From: JAWKIJ01 sp041394325
GTDB taxonomy: Bacteria > Actinomycetota > Acidimicrobiia > Acidimicrobiales > Microtrichaceae
DNA length: 64,000 nucleotides
NCBI GenBank assembly: GCA_041394325.1
Contig: JAWKIJ010000001.1
Location: 1,054,001-1,118,000 of the forward strand
Direction: 5' to 3'
Shown: positions 17,562 through 26,555 of the stretch, in pieces
Numbering within the stretch: position 1 is the stretch's first letter
Layout of the letters: the number at the start of each line of letters is the position of its first letter
Made by a program: the position numbers and the translations under genes
The notes under the pieces: generated by a model
Seen by the model: only the letters and a program-made list of their open reading frames with translations
Told to the model about the DNA's origin: nothing
Database searches by the model: none

Positions 17562-18278
17562 TCATTCCACGTCGAGCGGCTGCCGCACTCCGTCGGAGGA
17601 GGCGAACCACGCCCCCCGGTGGCTGATCCACTCCGTGCCGTCGGGGCCGTGGATCTGGGTTCCCCAGCACACCGCGACATCATGATCCTGCCAGAGTCCC
17701 ACCTCGTCGAGTGCCGTCCACAGGTCGGCACCCGACGTGTCGGCCGCGGTCGCCGTCAACTCCGCGAGCGAGGGAACGGCGGATCGGTCGATCAGTCGGA
17801 GGCCGAGACGGGTCGCCTCGAAGTCATCGGGGTCGATCGCGGTCGGCACGTCGCCCTGGCGGGCAGATTCCAACAGCACGGAAAGGGCTCCGCACGCCGG
17901 ATTGGGGCGATCCTGACCGGCTCGGGTGACGAAGCCGAGGGTTCCGTCACCGTCGATCCCGATGTGGGAGAGCCCGAATGCCAGGAGGCATCCCCGGCCG
18001 TGCGTATCGGGGATGTGGCCAAGTGCCGAGACCCACCCGGCCGGGCCCATCGCCGGGACACCGCCGAGGGACGCCACGTCGAACACCGGACCCCAGATCC
18101 CGCGGACGTGTAACCCGAAGGCTCCGGCGAGCTCGTCGCGGCACGTGCACACCGAGGCAAGCGTCGAATCGACGCTCACGTCGCGTCGGGTCAACGCATC
18201 GCGAACCTTCTGCAGGTAGTCGCCGGTGCGGAGGGCGCCGGGGTAATGCTCGTGGATCTCAGGTGGTGCGGGGCTCAT
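17562..18278 (-). CDS. LCIB/C-like (theta) carbonic anhydrase homologue
   Basis: A 238-residue soluble protein that I recognise, with moderate confidence, as related to the algal LCIB/LCIC beta-like carbonic anhydrases. CTCRDELAG (Cys46, Arg47, Asp48), LSHIGIDGDG (His105) and NPACGALSVL (Cys129) would supply the Cys-His-Cys zinc site and the Asp-Arg dyad of that family. FDVASLGGVPAMGPAGW and GHIPDTHGRG are the other conserved stretches. No signal peptide is present, so it would interconvert CO2 and bicarbonate in the cytoplasm. Its start lies 20 bases inside ccdA, so it is the third gene of a tlpA-ccdA operon. Confidence 0.6.
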   Translation of the reverse strand: MSPAPPEIHEHYPGALRTGDYLQKVRDALTRRDVSVDSTLASVCTCRDELAGAFGLHVRGIWGPVFDVASLGGVPAMGPAGWVSALGHIPDTHGRGCLLAFGLSHIGIDGDGTLGFVTRAGQDRPNPACGALSVLLESARQGDVPTAIDPDDFEATRLGLRLIDRSAVPSLAELTATAADTSGADLWTALDEVGLWQDHDVAVCWGTQIHGPDGTEWISHRGAWFASSDGVRQPLDVE

Positions 18279-19209
18279 CGGTCTCCTTGTCGGTCGTGTC
18301 GTGGTGGCGGCGCCACAGCACCGTCGCCGTGACGGTGGCGATGACGGCGGCCACCGCCATGCCGAGACGGGCGGTACCGAGCGACTGGATCGACGCCGCG
18401 ATCGACTGCTGGACGTCGGCGATCCGCGCGGCGAGGCCGCCGGAGGAAGGCGCGCCCGTGAGGATACGTGCCTCGTACCATCCGTAGTAGACGGCGAGCA
18501 GCCCGCTCAGGATCACGAGGATTCCGCTGAGACGGCCGAGCCTCGGAGCGATGCTCCGCAACCGGTTGACCACGCCGAGCCGGGCGTAGCCCACCGCGAC
18601 GGTGAGCCCGGTGACCAGGGTGCCCATACCCAACGCGTACATCACCAGGGTCGCGACCCCGTCCACGAAGCGATGATGGCGGAACGTCGTGACCACCGCA
18701 GCGATGAACGGACCGATCGCACAACTCAACGACGCGACCCCGTAGCCGATCCCGAAGACGAAGGCCGACCCCACCGAGCGTGACCCGCGCCGGGCATGAA
18801 GATGAGGGAGGCGCAGCACCGGCTCGAAGCCAGCGGTCATCGTGACGCCCAGGACGATCATCGCCGCTCCGATTCCCACGACCACCCACGGAAGCTTCGA
18901 CCCGAGCGCGTCGGACAGGCCCGTCCACACCAGGCCGAACACGCCGAACACGACGACGAATCCGGCGGTCATCGCTGCACCCACCATGAGAGCTGCCAAC
19001 ATCGTCCGTGCCGCGCCGGATCGAACAGGTGCCGAGCGCCTTGGCCCCCCCGGCATCACCGGTTCGTCGCTGCGGGGCTTCGACTCGCCGTTCGTCACGT
19101 CGAGGCCCAGGTAGTAGGAGAGATACGCGGGGAGCAGCGCGAACCCGCACGGGTTCACCGCTGCGACCATGCCCGCCGAGAACGCCAACGTCAATGCCGC
19201 ACCCGACAT
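18259..19209 (-). CDS. ccdA: CcdA/DsbD-family thiol-disulfide transmembrane protein
   Basis: Carries reducing equivalents across the membrane, typically for apocytochrome c maturation. The 316-residue product has the first redox Cys in MVAAVNPCGFALLPAYLSYYLG and the second in GVASLSCAIGPF, with helices in the family arrangement. A polar insert of about 25 residues follows helix 1, and a Thr/Arg-rich tail ends the protein. ATG overlaps the tlpA stop by one base (TGATG). The partner thioredoxin TlpA, encoded just upstream, supports the cytochrome c maturation role. Confidence 0.9.
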   Translation of the reverse strand: MSGAALTLAFSAGMVAAVNPCGFALLPAYLSYYLGLDVTNGESKPRSDEPVMPGGPRRSAPVRSGAARTMLAALMVGAAMTAGFVVVFGVFGLVWTGLSDALGSKLPWVVVGIGAAMIVLGVTMTAGFEPVLRLPHLHARRGSRSVGSAFVFGIGYGVASLSCAIGPFIAAVVTTFRHHRFVDGVATLVMYALGMGTLVTGLTVAVGYARLGVVNRLRSIAPRLGRLSGILVILSGLLAVYYGWYEARILTGAPSSGGLAARIADVQQSIAASIQSLGTARLGMAVAAVIATVTATVLWRRHHDTTDKETDEPRTT

Positions 19210-19919
19210 CAGTCGAGTGCCTCGTCCAACAGGTTGGAGAGCGTGGTCGCATCGGGTATCGCCCCGTGGTGGATGGCCGTGATGGTGCCCGCGGCGTCCA
19301 CCACCACCGTTGCCGGAAGGGCGGCGACCCCGAAGCGCGCCAGGATCGACCCTTCGGGGTCGACGGCCTGCTCATAGGTGAGCCCGAAGCGGCGGACCAT
19401 GGCCACCGGGGCATCGCCGCCTTCCAGCGCGTCGATGCCGACGAATCGAACCGAGTCGGCCCTACGAAGATGCTCGGATTCGAGGAGCGGAAGTTCCTTC
19501 ACGCACGGAGCGCAGTTGGAGGCCCACAGATTGATGAGCGTGGCGCGGCCGTCGGCCGCGACCCGAAACCGGTGCGACGTGCTCGTCCCGACCCCGGCAA
19601 GGGCCGCGAGATCCATGGGCGGCAACGGATCGCCGACCTTCAGGACGGGGTGATCCGCCACGGTGGTCGAACTTCCGCTCGAGAGCAGCTGGTCGACGGT
19701 GAGGGTGTCGCGGTCGTGTCGTTGCTCGGCCGGTCGGATCACCCCGAAGTAGGCGACCGAGAGCGCGACGCAGGCGGCCACGAGGGTCAGGCGCACAACC
19801 TGCAACCGACCGAGCCTCGGAGCGGTGGTCCGAGGAGGTGCCGGGGCCTGATCCGGGCCGGCAGCGTCGTCCGCGGGTGTGCTCGCGCCCCGATCGTCAT
19901 CGTGGGACGAATCGGTCAC
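19209..19919 (-). CDS. Membrane-anchored thioredoxin-like protein (TlpA/ResA family)
   Basis: A 236-residue protein with a polar 40-residue N-terminus, one membrane helix (about 43-62) and an extracytoplasmic thioredoxin fold. The active site is WASNCAPCVKELP and the cis-Pro region is VAALPATVVVD. It probably keeps cytochrome c heme-binding cysteines reduced, taking electrons from CcdA, whose gene overlaps its stop. The GTG start is preceded by TAGCGT and exactly 6 bases on the minus strand, so the mRNA is likely leaderless. Confidence 0.88.
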   Translation of the reverse strand: MTDSSHDDDRGASTPADDAAGPDQAPAPPRTTAPRLGRLQVVRLTLVAACVALSVAYFGVIRPAEQRHDRDTLTVDQLLSSGSSTTVADHPVLKVGDPLPPMDLAALAGVGTSTSHRFRVAADGRATLINLWASNCAPCVKELPLLESEHLRRADSVRFVGIDALEGGDAPVAMVRRFGLTYEQAVDPEGSILARFGVAALPATVVVDAAGTITAIHHGAIPDATTLSNLLDEALD

Positions 19920-20033
19920 GGGAAAACGCTAGCGGTGCCGACCCGGATCGGTCAGTTCGGCGGGCTCATGAAACCTGTCACCCGCCGTCTGGGGACCCCG
20001 GAACCGTCGGATGCGACGGCCCCTGCGATGCGC

Positions 20034-20432
20034 TCAGGCCTCCACCCTCACGGCCGCGCCGACCGCGGCCGGCGCGCTGACCCCGGCGGCGCCGCGGAGC
20101 CGTTCGGGCAACGGGAGCTGGTTCATCTGGTCACCGACCTTGAGATGCTTGGAGGGCCGTCCACGACGGCGCTTCGCGGTGACGATGCGACCGTTGCTCA
20201 GCAACTGGCCACCCCAGATGCCCCAGGGCTCATGGCGAGCGAGTGCCGCCTCGAGACATTCGGCCATCACCGGGCAGGTGGCGCAGATGGCTTGTGCCTT
20301 GGCGATGTCACCGAGGTGGTCCGAGAAGAACGTCGCTGTGACATCGGGACCGAGGTCGACGCACGCGGCCTCACGTTCCCAGGCGGCACGCTCGGGGACC
20401 GGCAGGGTGACGGTGTCGGTGGTGGCGGACAT
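20034..20432 (-). CDS. WhiB family regulator, WhiB7-like
   Basis: A 132-residue iron-sulfur transcription factor. Four cysteines (24, 50, 53, 59) in C-x25-CATC-x5-C bind a [4Fe-4S] cluster. EPWGIWGG (68-75) is the sigma-contacting turn. KRRRGRPSK directly after it is an AT-hook-like RGRP motif, the mark of WhiB7, the inducer of intrinsic antibiotic resistance in mycobacteria and streptomycetes. The C-terminal 30 residues are Ala/Val-rich. GAAAGCGA precedes the ATG. The upstream leader can form two mutually exclusive stems (20507-20571), reminiscent of whiB7 attenuation. Confidence 0.88.
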   Translation of the reverse strand: MSATTDTVTLPVPERAAWEREAACVDLGPDVTATFFSDHLGDIAKAQAICATCPVMAECLEAALARHEPWGIWGGQLLSNGRIVTAKRRRGRPSKHLKVGDQMNQLPLPERLRGAAGVSAPAAVGAAVRVEA

Positions 20433-20506
20433 GTTGGTTCGCTTTCGATGGGCTTGTCGGATGTCTGGTTGGGGAGGTAGGGCGATCGGCTCGGCCCGGC
20501 AGGGCG

Positions 20507-20571
20507 CTTCGTCGTCTGGTGAGGGTTTCCCGCAGACGACGAAGGCCGCCGGTCGGAACCGGCGGCCTTCG
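20507..20571 (-). promoter_or_regulatory. Two mutually exclusive hairpins upstream of the WhiB gene
   Basis: Stem B pairs 20540-20553 with 20558-20571, a perfect 14-base match with a 4-base loop. Stem A pairs 20507-20518 with 20533-20544, a perfect 12-base match with a 14-base loop. The two share 20540-20544 and cannot form together. Both lie on the whiB strand between the 60-codon gene and whiB. Neither has a T-tract. They could be an attenuator, or stem B could simply terminate the upstream small gene. Confidence 0.5.
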
Positions 20572-20600
20572 TGAGATCGGTATCGAGTGCGGACACTCGG

Positions 20601-20783
20601 CTACGGGGATCCCCCTTGGCCACCGGCGGCGGTGTGGTCGAACCGGATCGCCTCGGCGACGGTCACGTACCACTTGGCCATCGGCCGGCGGGACGGGCAC
20701 TTCGCGATCGGGCGCACGCGGAGGTCGACGAGCGCGTTGCTCGGCGAGACCGGGATGCGGTTGTCGGCGAGCGCGTGACCCAT
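20601..20783 (-). CDS. Small hypothetical protein upstream of whiB
   Basis: A 60-residue protein of unknown function. Its reality is supported by three things. AAGGA lies 6 bases before the ATG. Nearly every codon ends in G or C. A strong promoter-like pair (TTGACA, 18 bases, TCTGAT) lies 72 bases upstream. The sequence is basic in the middle (RPIAKCPSRRPMAKWYV) with one Cys and no signal or membrane helix. It precedes the hairpin pair and the WhiB7-like gene on the same strand, so it may be either a separate gene or a leader ORF for whiB. Confidence 0.6.
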   Translation of the reverse strand: MGHALADNRIPVSPSNALVDLRVRPIAKCPSRRPMAKWYVTVAEAIRFDHTAAGGQGGSP

Positions 20784-20854
20784 GATCGATCCTTGGTTCG
20801 GTCCGCCGAGGGACGGGACCCGGCGTGATGGGCCTCCGGCGGAGACCGCTCGGC

Positions 20855-20884
20855 ATCAGAGCAGTGCAACGCCGGAGGTGTCAA
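20855..20884 (-). promoter_or_regulatory. Consensus-like promoter of the 60-codon gene
   Basis: On the minus strand a perfect -35 TTGACA (20884-20879) is followed after 18 bases by TCTGAT (20860-20855), which carries an upstream TG as in extended -10 elements. Predicted transcription starts near 20848, giving a leader of about 65 bases before the ATG at 20783. Confidence 0.6.
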
Positions 20885-20959
20885 ATGAATTCCGGTGTGC
20901 CGAGAACGATTCCCCCGGGGGTGCCGAGGGCGGACCGTCGGGTTCGACGTCGAGTTCCG

Positions 20960-21526
20960 TCAGGCCTCTACGTTGGGGGCCGTGGCGTCGGGACTCGGGG
21001 CGAAGACGGTGCTGCGCCAGTAGCGGAGTTCGGCGACGCTCTCGCGGATGTCGTCGAGTGCGCGGTGCGAGCCGTGTTTGCGGGGCGCTCCGGCTGTGGC
21101 GTGCGGATACCACCGTCGAGCCAGCTCCTTGATGGTGGAGACGTCGACGCTGCGGTAGTGCAACCAGTCCTCGATCTCGGGGAGATACGCGCGCAGGAAG
21201 CGCCGGTCCATTCCGATGGAGTTCCCGCACAGCGGGACGGTGGACGGCTGGGGGACGTGTGCGCGGATGAAGTCCAACGTCTGCTCCCCGGCCTGTTCGA
21301 GTGTGATCTCCGACGATCGGATCTGTTCCAAGAGCCCCGAGGCGGTGTGCATCTGGACCACGATCGGATCCATGGTCGCCAGTGCCGCCTCGGGTTGGTG
21401 AACCACGAGGTCCGGGCCTTCGGCGACGACCTCCAGATCGTCGTCGGTGATCAGGGTGGCGATCTCCACGATGACGTCGCGGGTGGCGTCCAGACCGGTC
21501 ATCTCGAGGTCCATCCACACGAGCAT
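20960..21526 (-). CDS. orn: Oligoribonuclease
   Basis: 3'-5' exonuclease that degrades 2-5 nucleotide RNAs and pGpG, the linear product of c-di-GMP hydrolysis. The 188-residue protein has the DEDDh residues: WMDLEMTGLD (Asp and Glu of motif I), GNSIGMDRRFLRAYLPE (motif II) and HRALDDIRESV (motif III with the general-base His). The length is normal. The ATG lies 6 bases after TACGCT on the minus strand, suggesting a leaderless transcript that diverges from dut. Confidence 0.96.
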   Translation of the reverse strand: MLVWMDLEMTGLDATRDVIVEIATLITDDDLEVVAEGPDLVVHQPEAALATMDPIVVQMHTASGLLEQIRSSEITLEQAGEQTLDFIRAHVPQPSTVPLCGNSIGMDRRFLRAYLPEIEDWLHYRSVDVSTIKELARRWYPHATAGAPRKHGSHRALDDIRESVAELRYWRSTVFAPSPDATAPNVEA

Positions 21527-21561
21527 GTTCGGAGCGTACCGGCGTCACTACGGTCCCCATC

Positions 21562-21999
21562 GTGAAGATCGCCGTTCAACGTCTCGATCCCGACCTCGAA
21601 CTGCCCCGCGTGGCGAAACCGGGCGATGCCGGAGTCGACCTCCGCGCAGCGCACAACGTGACCCTCCAGCCCGGTGGAGGACGAGCCCTCGTCGCCACCG
21701 GCCTCTCGGTCGCGATCCCCGCCGGTTTCGCAGGATTCATCCAGCCGCGGAGCGGGTTGGCGCTCGATCACGGGGTCACCTGCCTCAACACTCCGGGGCT
21801 GATCGACTCGGGCTACCGCGGCGAGCTCAAGGTCCTTCTCATCAACACCGACCCGTTGGAGCCCTTCGAGGTGGTCCGGGGAGAACGGATCGCCCAATTG
21901 GTCATTCAGGCGGTGGTGGCTCCGGAGTTCGTGGAGGTCGACGCTCACGAGGCGACCGAACGGGGCCTGGGCGGATTCGGTCACACCGGCCGCGGTTGA
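21562..21999 (+). CDS. dut: Deoxyuridine 5'-triphosphate nucleotidohydrolase
   Basis: Trimeric dUTPase that turns dUTP into dUMP and pyrophosphate. The 145-residue protein has all five motifs: PGDAGVDLRA, IQPRSGLA, NTPGLIDSGYRGELKV, RGERIAQLVIQ and a C-terminal Gly-rich RGLGGFGHTG arm. GTG at 21562 follows TACGGT plus 7 bases, so it is probably leaderless. It is divergent from orn, with only 35 bases between start codons. Confidence 0.96.
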   Translation: MKIAVQRLDPDLELPRVAKPGDAGVDLRAAHNVTLQPGGGRALVATGLSVAIPAGFAGFIQPRSGLALDHGVTCLNTPGLIDSGYRGELKVLLINTDPLEPFEVVRGERIAQLVIQAVVAPEFVEVDAHEATERGLGGFGHTGRG

Positions 22000-22015
22000 C
22001 CGTCCCCGCCGAGGG

Positions 22016-23490
22016 TCAGGCGGCGGCGATCACGGCGGTTCGGGGAATCGGGACCAGTCCCGTTCCGTCGTCCGGGACGAGGACGTAGCCGGCGAGACGG
22101 TGCCCGCCGGGGGTCACCACGACGGCTTCGGGGTCGGTCTCGGCATCGATGAACGTCCAGGCGACGAGACGAGGTGCCGGGTCCGTGCCACCCGACCACT
22201 CGATTCCGGTGATCACGTCGCGGGCGATGCCGCAGCCCGAGTTGGCGTAGCGGAACCACCGCCGACCCGTTCGCGAAACCGGCGATCGGACCGGTACGTG
22301 CGTGTGGCCGAGGATGAGCCACCGCTCGTCGTGGCCCGCGTCACTCATCGCGGTGCACAGCAACTCCTCGTCGAGCGAGTCGTACGCCGCGTTGGCGCCG
22401 AAGGTCGGGCTGACCGCGATGAGCCGGTTGGACAGCCTTCCCTTCAGGAGCCGGGAGCGGGCGGACCTCGGGGGGAGCCCCTCGGGTGAGCGGAGCCGGG
22501 GCACGTCGACGAGCGTGTTGGACAACCACGACGACAACTTTCCGAGCAGGTCGCGGCTCGGGGCGTTCCATCCGTCGGTGTGATGGCCGTGCGCGATCAC
22601 CGCTCGGAGGTTGCCGTCGGGATCTCGTGCTGCCAGGTAGTCCGTGACAGGGGTGGGACCCAGGTGTTCGATGAGGCGATCGGCCACCTCGTCGCGATGC
22701 GTGGCGTCATCGTGGTTGCCGACGAGCCTGATGTAGCGGTCCTTCGCAGCGAATCGCTGACGGATCGTTCGGTAGATGGCGGCGTTGTTGGCAACGATCG
22801 CGTCGAGGTGGTGCCGGTATACCCCGATCAGGAGCCCGGGAAATCCGACGGTCTCGGCCAACGCCCGCCATGCGCAAAAGGTCGTAGGTCGAGCCGTACA
22901 CGGATCCTCCGACCATCCAGTAGTCCTCGATGTCGCCGTTCTCCACGAGCGTCCAGTCCCCCGCCGCGTAATAGTCGAGGATCTGCTCGTACAGCGGTTT
23001 GGTCCGCTGCCGACCGGGCCAGTCGAGTCGACCGGCGACGCATCGGTGCAGATCCGAGAAGATCGCCATCGGCCGGTCGGCCGCGATCTCGGTGACGTCG
23101 TGGGCGGGTCCGCGGGGGTGTGGCCACACGAGCGATCCGTTCCACCTGTGCGGGGAAGTCGCGGGTCAGGCGCCGGGCACGTTGGTTGTTGCGCCAGGCC
23201 TCCACGGCGATCACCGGTCCCCAGAAGGGCACCAGGAGCCCGATCACGCCCAGCTTCAGCGTTGCCCATCCATGGGTGATCCAGCCTGGCACCCGCGATG
23301 GGCTCGACGAGGACGCTCCGGGCTCGGTCGCGTCGAGCCGCTCCGCCCATCGCGCGATGCGCCCGACCACCCTCGCCGACCGAGAGGTGTGCGTCGACGA
23401 AACGGACTTCCGGGAGCGGCCGGGACCCCGCCCTGCGCGCGGTGACGCCGACGGAGCGGGGTGGTCGACGGCACGCGGCACGGTCGACAT
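22016..23490 (-). CDS. Metallophosphoesterase with membrane segment, frameshifted twice
   Basis: A calcineurin-like phosphoesterase read in three successive frames. The N-terminal part (from ATG 23490) has a polar start and a hydrophobic LKLGVIGLLVPFWGPVIAV helix. The next frame gives MAIFSDLHRC and VENGDIEDYW, and the last gives YIRLVGNHDDATH, IAHGHHTDGW and LILGHTHVPV. All the metal-binding motifs of the family (D-x-H, GD, GNHD, GH, GHTH) are therefore present. Removing one base from the C-run at 23114-23118 and one from the run at 22864-22866 restores a single 490-residue protein. Substrate unknown. The breaks look like sequence errors. Confidence 0.7.
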
Positions 23491-23569
23491 TCTCCCATCC
23501 CGGGAATGTGTGCGTCGACGATCTCGGCCTCGGGCCCGACGTCGTGCCGCGCCTGCTACACAACCCGAC

Positions 23570-25911
23570 GTGTGCGAGGGTCGTCACGAGGTCGAGGTGC
23601 GGGTGCTCGACCGGCTCGGTCCGACCTGGTCGGCCTCGTGGGACCATCTCGTCGACTCGATGGAGTTGCCCTCGCCGTTCCTGCGATCGTGGTGGCTGGA
23701 CGCGATGGCCGCGTCGGCCGATGCCCCGGCGTTCGTACTCGTGTTGGTTGAGGACCGACTTCTCGGGGGCATCGCCGTGCAGACGGAGCGCCGCCTCGGG
23801 GTCGAATGTGTCGAGCTTCTGGGGTCGGGTCCGCTCGAACCGGACCACCTCGACGTCGTCGTGGATCCGGCCGACGCGTCCGCCACGGCCCTGGTGCTCG
23901 ACGAGGTGGGCCGTTGGCTGCACCGCCCGGGTTCGCGTGTGCTCGACCTGGTAGGGGTCGCGCCGGGTGCGCGCCTGTTCGACATCGTCGCCCGAGGGGC
24001 CCGGCGACGGGTCGAGGTGGCGCCGTTCGTCGCCCTTCCCGGGACCCATGAGGAGTACCTGGCGTCACGGGGAGGGCGGACGCGTGGCACCGTCGCCCGC
24101 TCCGCCAGGCGGCTGGGACGGGACGGCTCGACCATCAGGATCGTCCGCGCCGACCGCGACGGCGTCGACGCCTTCGACGCCGCACTGATGGCACTCGCGC
24201 GGCTGCACCACACCCGCTGGGGCGACCGCTCGGGTTTCCTCGACCGATGGGCGGCGTTCACCGCGGCGGCTCGTTCCGGGTCGCTTCGTGGCGAGGTGTG
24301 GTGTTGTGAGCTCGTCGGACCCGACCAGGAGACCGCAGCCGTGGAGGTCGATTTCGTGGTCGCGGGACGGATGAGCTTCTATCAGGCCGGTCGGAGTACC
24401 GACCGTCGTTGGCGTGGCGGTGGATCCTGGGTACGTTCCGAGACCGTGCGCGCCGCGATCTCGAGCGGCTGTCACGAGTTCGATCTGCTCCGCGGTGCGG
24501 AGCCGTACAAGTCCGAGTGGGCCGATAGGAGTCGCGGGGTCTGGGCGCTGCGCGCGGGTGTCGGTCCGATCGGTCGGGCCGCTGTCGGGGCTGCGGCGGT
24601 GCGCGCGGCCGCACGAGGCCGGGCATCGTCGCTGCTCCGCAACGTGTGGTCGGCGGAGGATCGGACCGGCCCGGTGGGCGATGGGTCAGTTCGGCGACCG
24701 CGGATCCTTTTCTACACCGACGCCGATCAGATCGGTGGGGCCGAGACCGTGGCGAGAACGCTGTTGTCCGGACTCTCCGATCGATTCGACGTGGTGATCG
24801 TCGGTACCGACTCAACCGTCGTCGAGCACCTGGCCGAGGCTCGGGCCGTCACCACGATGGTCCTCGATCCGATCGTCGACCGTTCCGACGTGGCGGCAAT
24901 GGCCGGACACCGGCGCGTGATCGCCGCGCTGGCGCCGGACGTGTTCCACGCGAACCTGTCGGAAGGATCCTCGTGCCAGTACGCCCTGTTGGCCGCGCTG
25001 AGTGTCCCGGGTGTTCGTGTGGTCGTCACCGAGAACTCGCCGATGGGCGTACGGACACGACTGTCCGGTTCGATCAAGCGTCGATCCGCGAGGTGGTTCG
25101 ATGCCCACGTCGCGGTTGGGGAGAGGACGGCTCGGATGGTCGAGGCCGACGTCGGGCTTGCGCCGGGTCGTGTGATCACGATCCCCAACGCGGTGCCGCC
25201 GATCGACCGGCGGATCCTCACCACGATCACCCGGACGGGCGGTTGCGGGTGGTCGCCGTGGCGCGCTTCGATCCCGTCAAGGGACTCGACGTCCTGGTGG
25301 ACGCGATGACGCGACTGGTCCCGCCGGAGCCGGGCGAGTCGGGGTCGACGAAATGCGGGGTCGGTGGGCACCAGTCCGGGGCATCCCCGGCGGAGAACGC
25401 CGAGGGGCCGGCGATCGAGCTGACGATCTTCGGCGACGGCCCCGAACGACCGGCGATCGAGCAGCGGATCGCGGCTGCGGGTCTCGGGGCGCACGTTCGT
25501 CTCGGGGGATGGGTCGACGACGTGGGGCAGCGGCTGGGGGCCTTCGACGTCTTCGTGTTGCCGTCGAGGGTCGAGGGCATGCCCGTTTCGTTGCTCGAGG
25601 CGATGGACGCGGGAGTCGCGGTCGTCGCCACCGACGTGGGCAGCGTCAGGGAGGTGATCGAGGACGGCGTCAGCGGTCTGGTCGTCGCGCCCGAGGACCC
25701 CGACGCGATCGCGTCGGCGGTGCGTTCGCTCGTCGACGACGTGCGCCGTCACACGCTCGCGGAGGCAGGAAGGGATGTGGTCCGTGCGGGTCATTCCGCC
25801 GAGGCGAACGTAGCGGCGTACGAGGCGCTGTACGACGGCGTCCTCGCCGGCCCACCCCGACGGTCGATCCGTGGTCGTGTCCGCGGTCGGTGGGTTCGCG
25901 GTCGTCGGTGA
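23570..25911 (+). CDS. GNAT/FemAB-like acyltransferase fused to GT4 glycosyltransferase, frameshifted
   Basis: Residues about 1-340 resemble the BioF2/FemAB-like GNAT fold used in polysaccharide acylation, with FYQAGRSTDRRWRGGGSWV and EFDLLRGAEPYKSEWA. From RRPRILFYTDADQIGGAETV onward it is a family 4 glycosyltransferase with IPNAVPPID, the donor-site FGDGPERP and LPSRVEGMPVSLLEAMDAGV. The two halves are in one frame. The GT4 half is broken near 25207, where adding one C restores VVAVARFDPVKGLDVLVDAM. The start is uncertain: GTG at 23570, 23597 or 23603. It is divergent from the phosphoesterase. A role in cell-surface glycan modification is inferred only from the families. Confidence 0.65.
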
Positions 25912-25970
25912 CATCGTCCGGTCGTTCGAAGGGCACTTGACTCCGCGGCGGCGATGCCGACGGGAACCGG

Positions 25971-26555
25971 GTGTCCGGGTCGGTCTCACCGTTGTGGATG
26001 GCCCATCACTGGCCCGAGCAGTACGAGCGTTGCGTGATGCTCGGGCGGTTCCACGTGTGTCGACGCTGTCTGGTGCTGTACCCCGTCGCCCTGACCGTCG
26101 CAGTGGTGTGGTCGACGGGTGCTGCAGGAGTCGTCGGGCGGTGGTGTATGTGGTCGGCGCCGGGCGTCGCCGTGATCGAGTGGGCGCTGGAGCAGTGCGG
26201 TGCGACGCGCCACCGGCCACGTCGGCAGACCGCGGCGACCGTGATCGCCGCCGTGGGCCTCGGGGTTGCGCTCGGCGAGCACTTCGGGCATCCGTTCGCG
26301 TGGCGGGCCACCGCGCCGATGTTGACGTGGAGCGTGGTGGCGATCGTCGTCTGGACGATCGCGGGTCGTCGCGGCACGACCGGCTCGGAGGGTTGGGAGG
26401 TCGAGTTCGAGTGTGCCGAGCGCGAACGCGAGCGCTCGTTACGAGCGACGCTCGGGCTCGACGTGGTTGAGGCCGACGCGGTTCATGCCGCGGCGGTGAC
26501 GAAGTCGATGAGCTGTTCCACCGAGCCGACCAGCGAGGAGTGCAGGTCGCGGTAG
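25971..26555 (+). CDS. DUF2085-like small membrane protein
   Basis: A 194-residue protein with ERCVMLGRFHVCRRCLVLYP near residues 19-38, a Cys and CxxC arrangement before the first helix, then about four hydrophobic segments. This pattern recalls the DUF2085 family of unknown function, but the match is from memory. The last 25 codons overlap the convergent DUF3097 gene by 73 bases, and the tail after ERERERSLRATLGL looks unlike protein. The true 3' end may therefore be misplaced by an indel, as in several neighbours. Confidence 0.5.
   Translation: MSGSVSPLWMAHHWPEQYERCVMLGRFHVCRRCLVLYPVALTVAVVWSTGAAGVVGRWCMWSAPGVAVIEWALEQCGATRHRPRRQTAATVIAAVGLGVALGEHFGHPFAWRATAPMLTWSVVAIVVWTIAGRRGTTGSEGWEVEFECAERERERSLRATLGLDVVEADAVHAAAVTKSMSCSTEPTSEECRSR

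Noticed and set aside
20833..20878. Eight-base inverted repeat CCTCCGGC/GCCGGAGG as a terminator of orn
   Set aside because: The loop is about 30 bases, there is no T-tract, and it straddles the promoter of the 60-codon gene.
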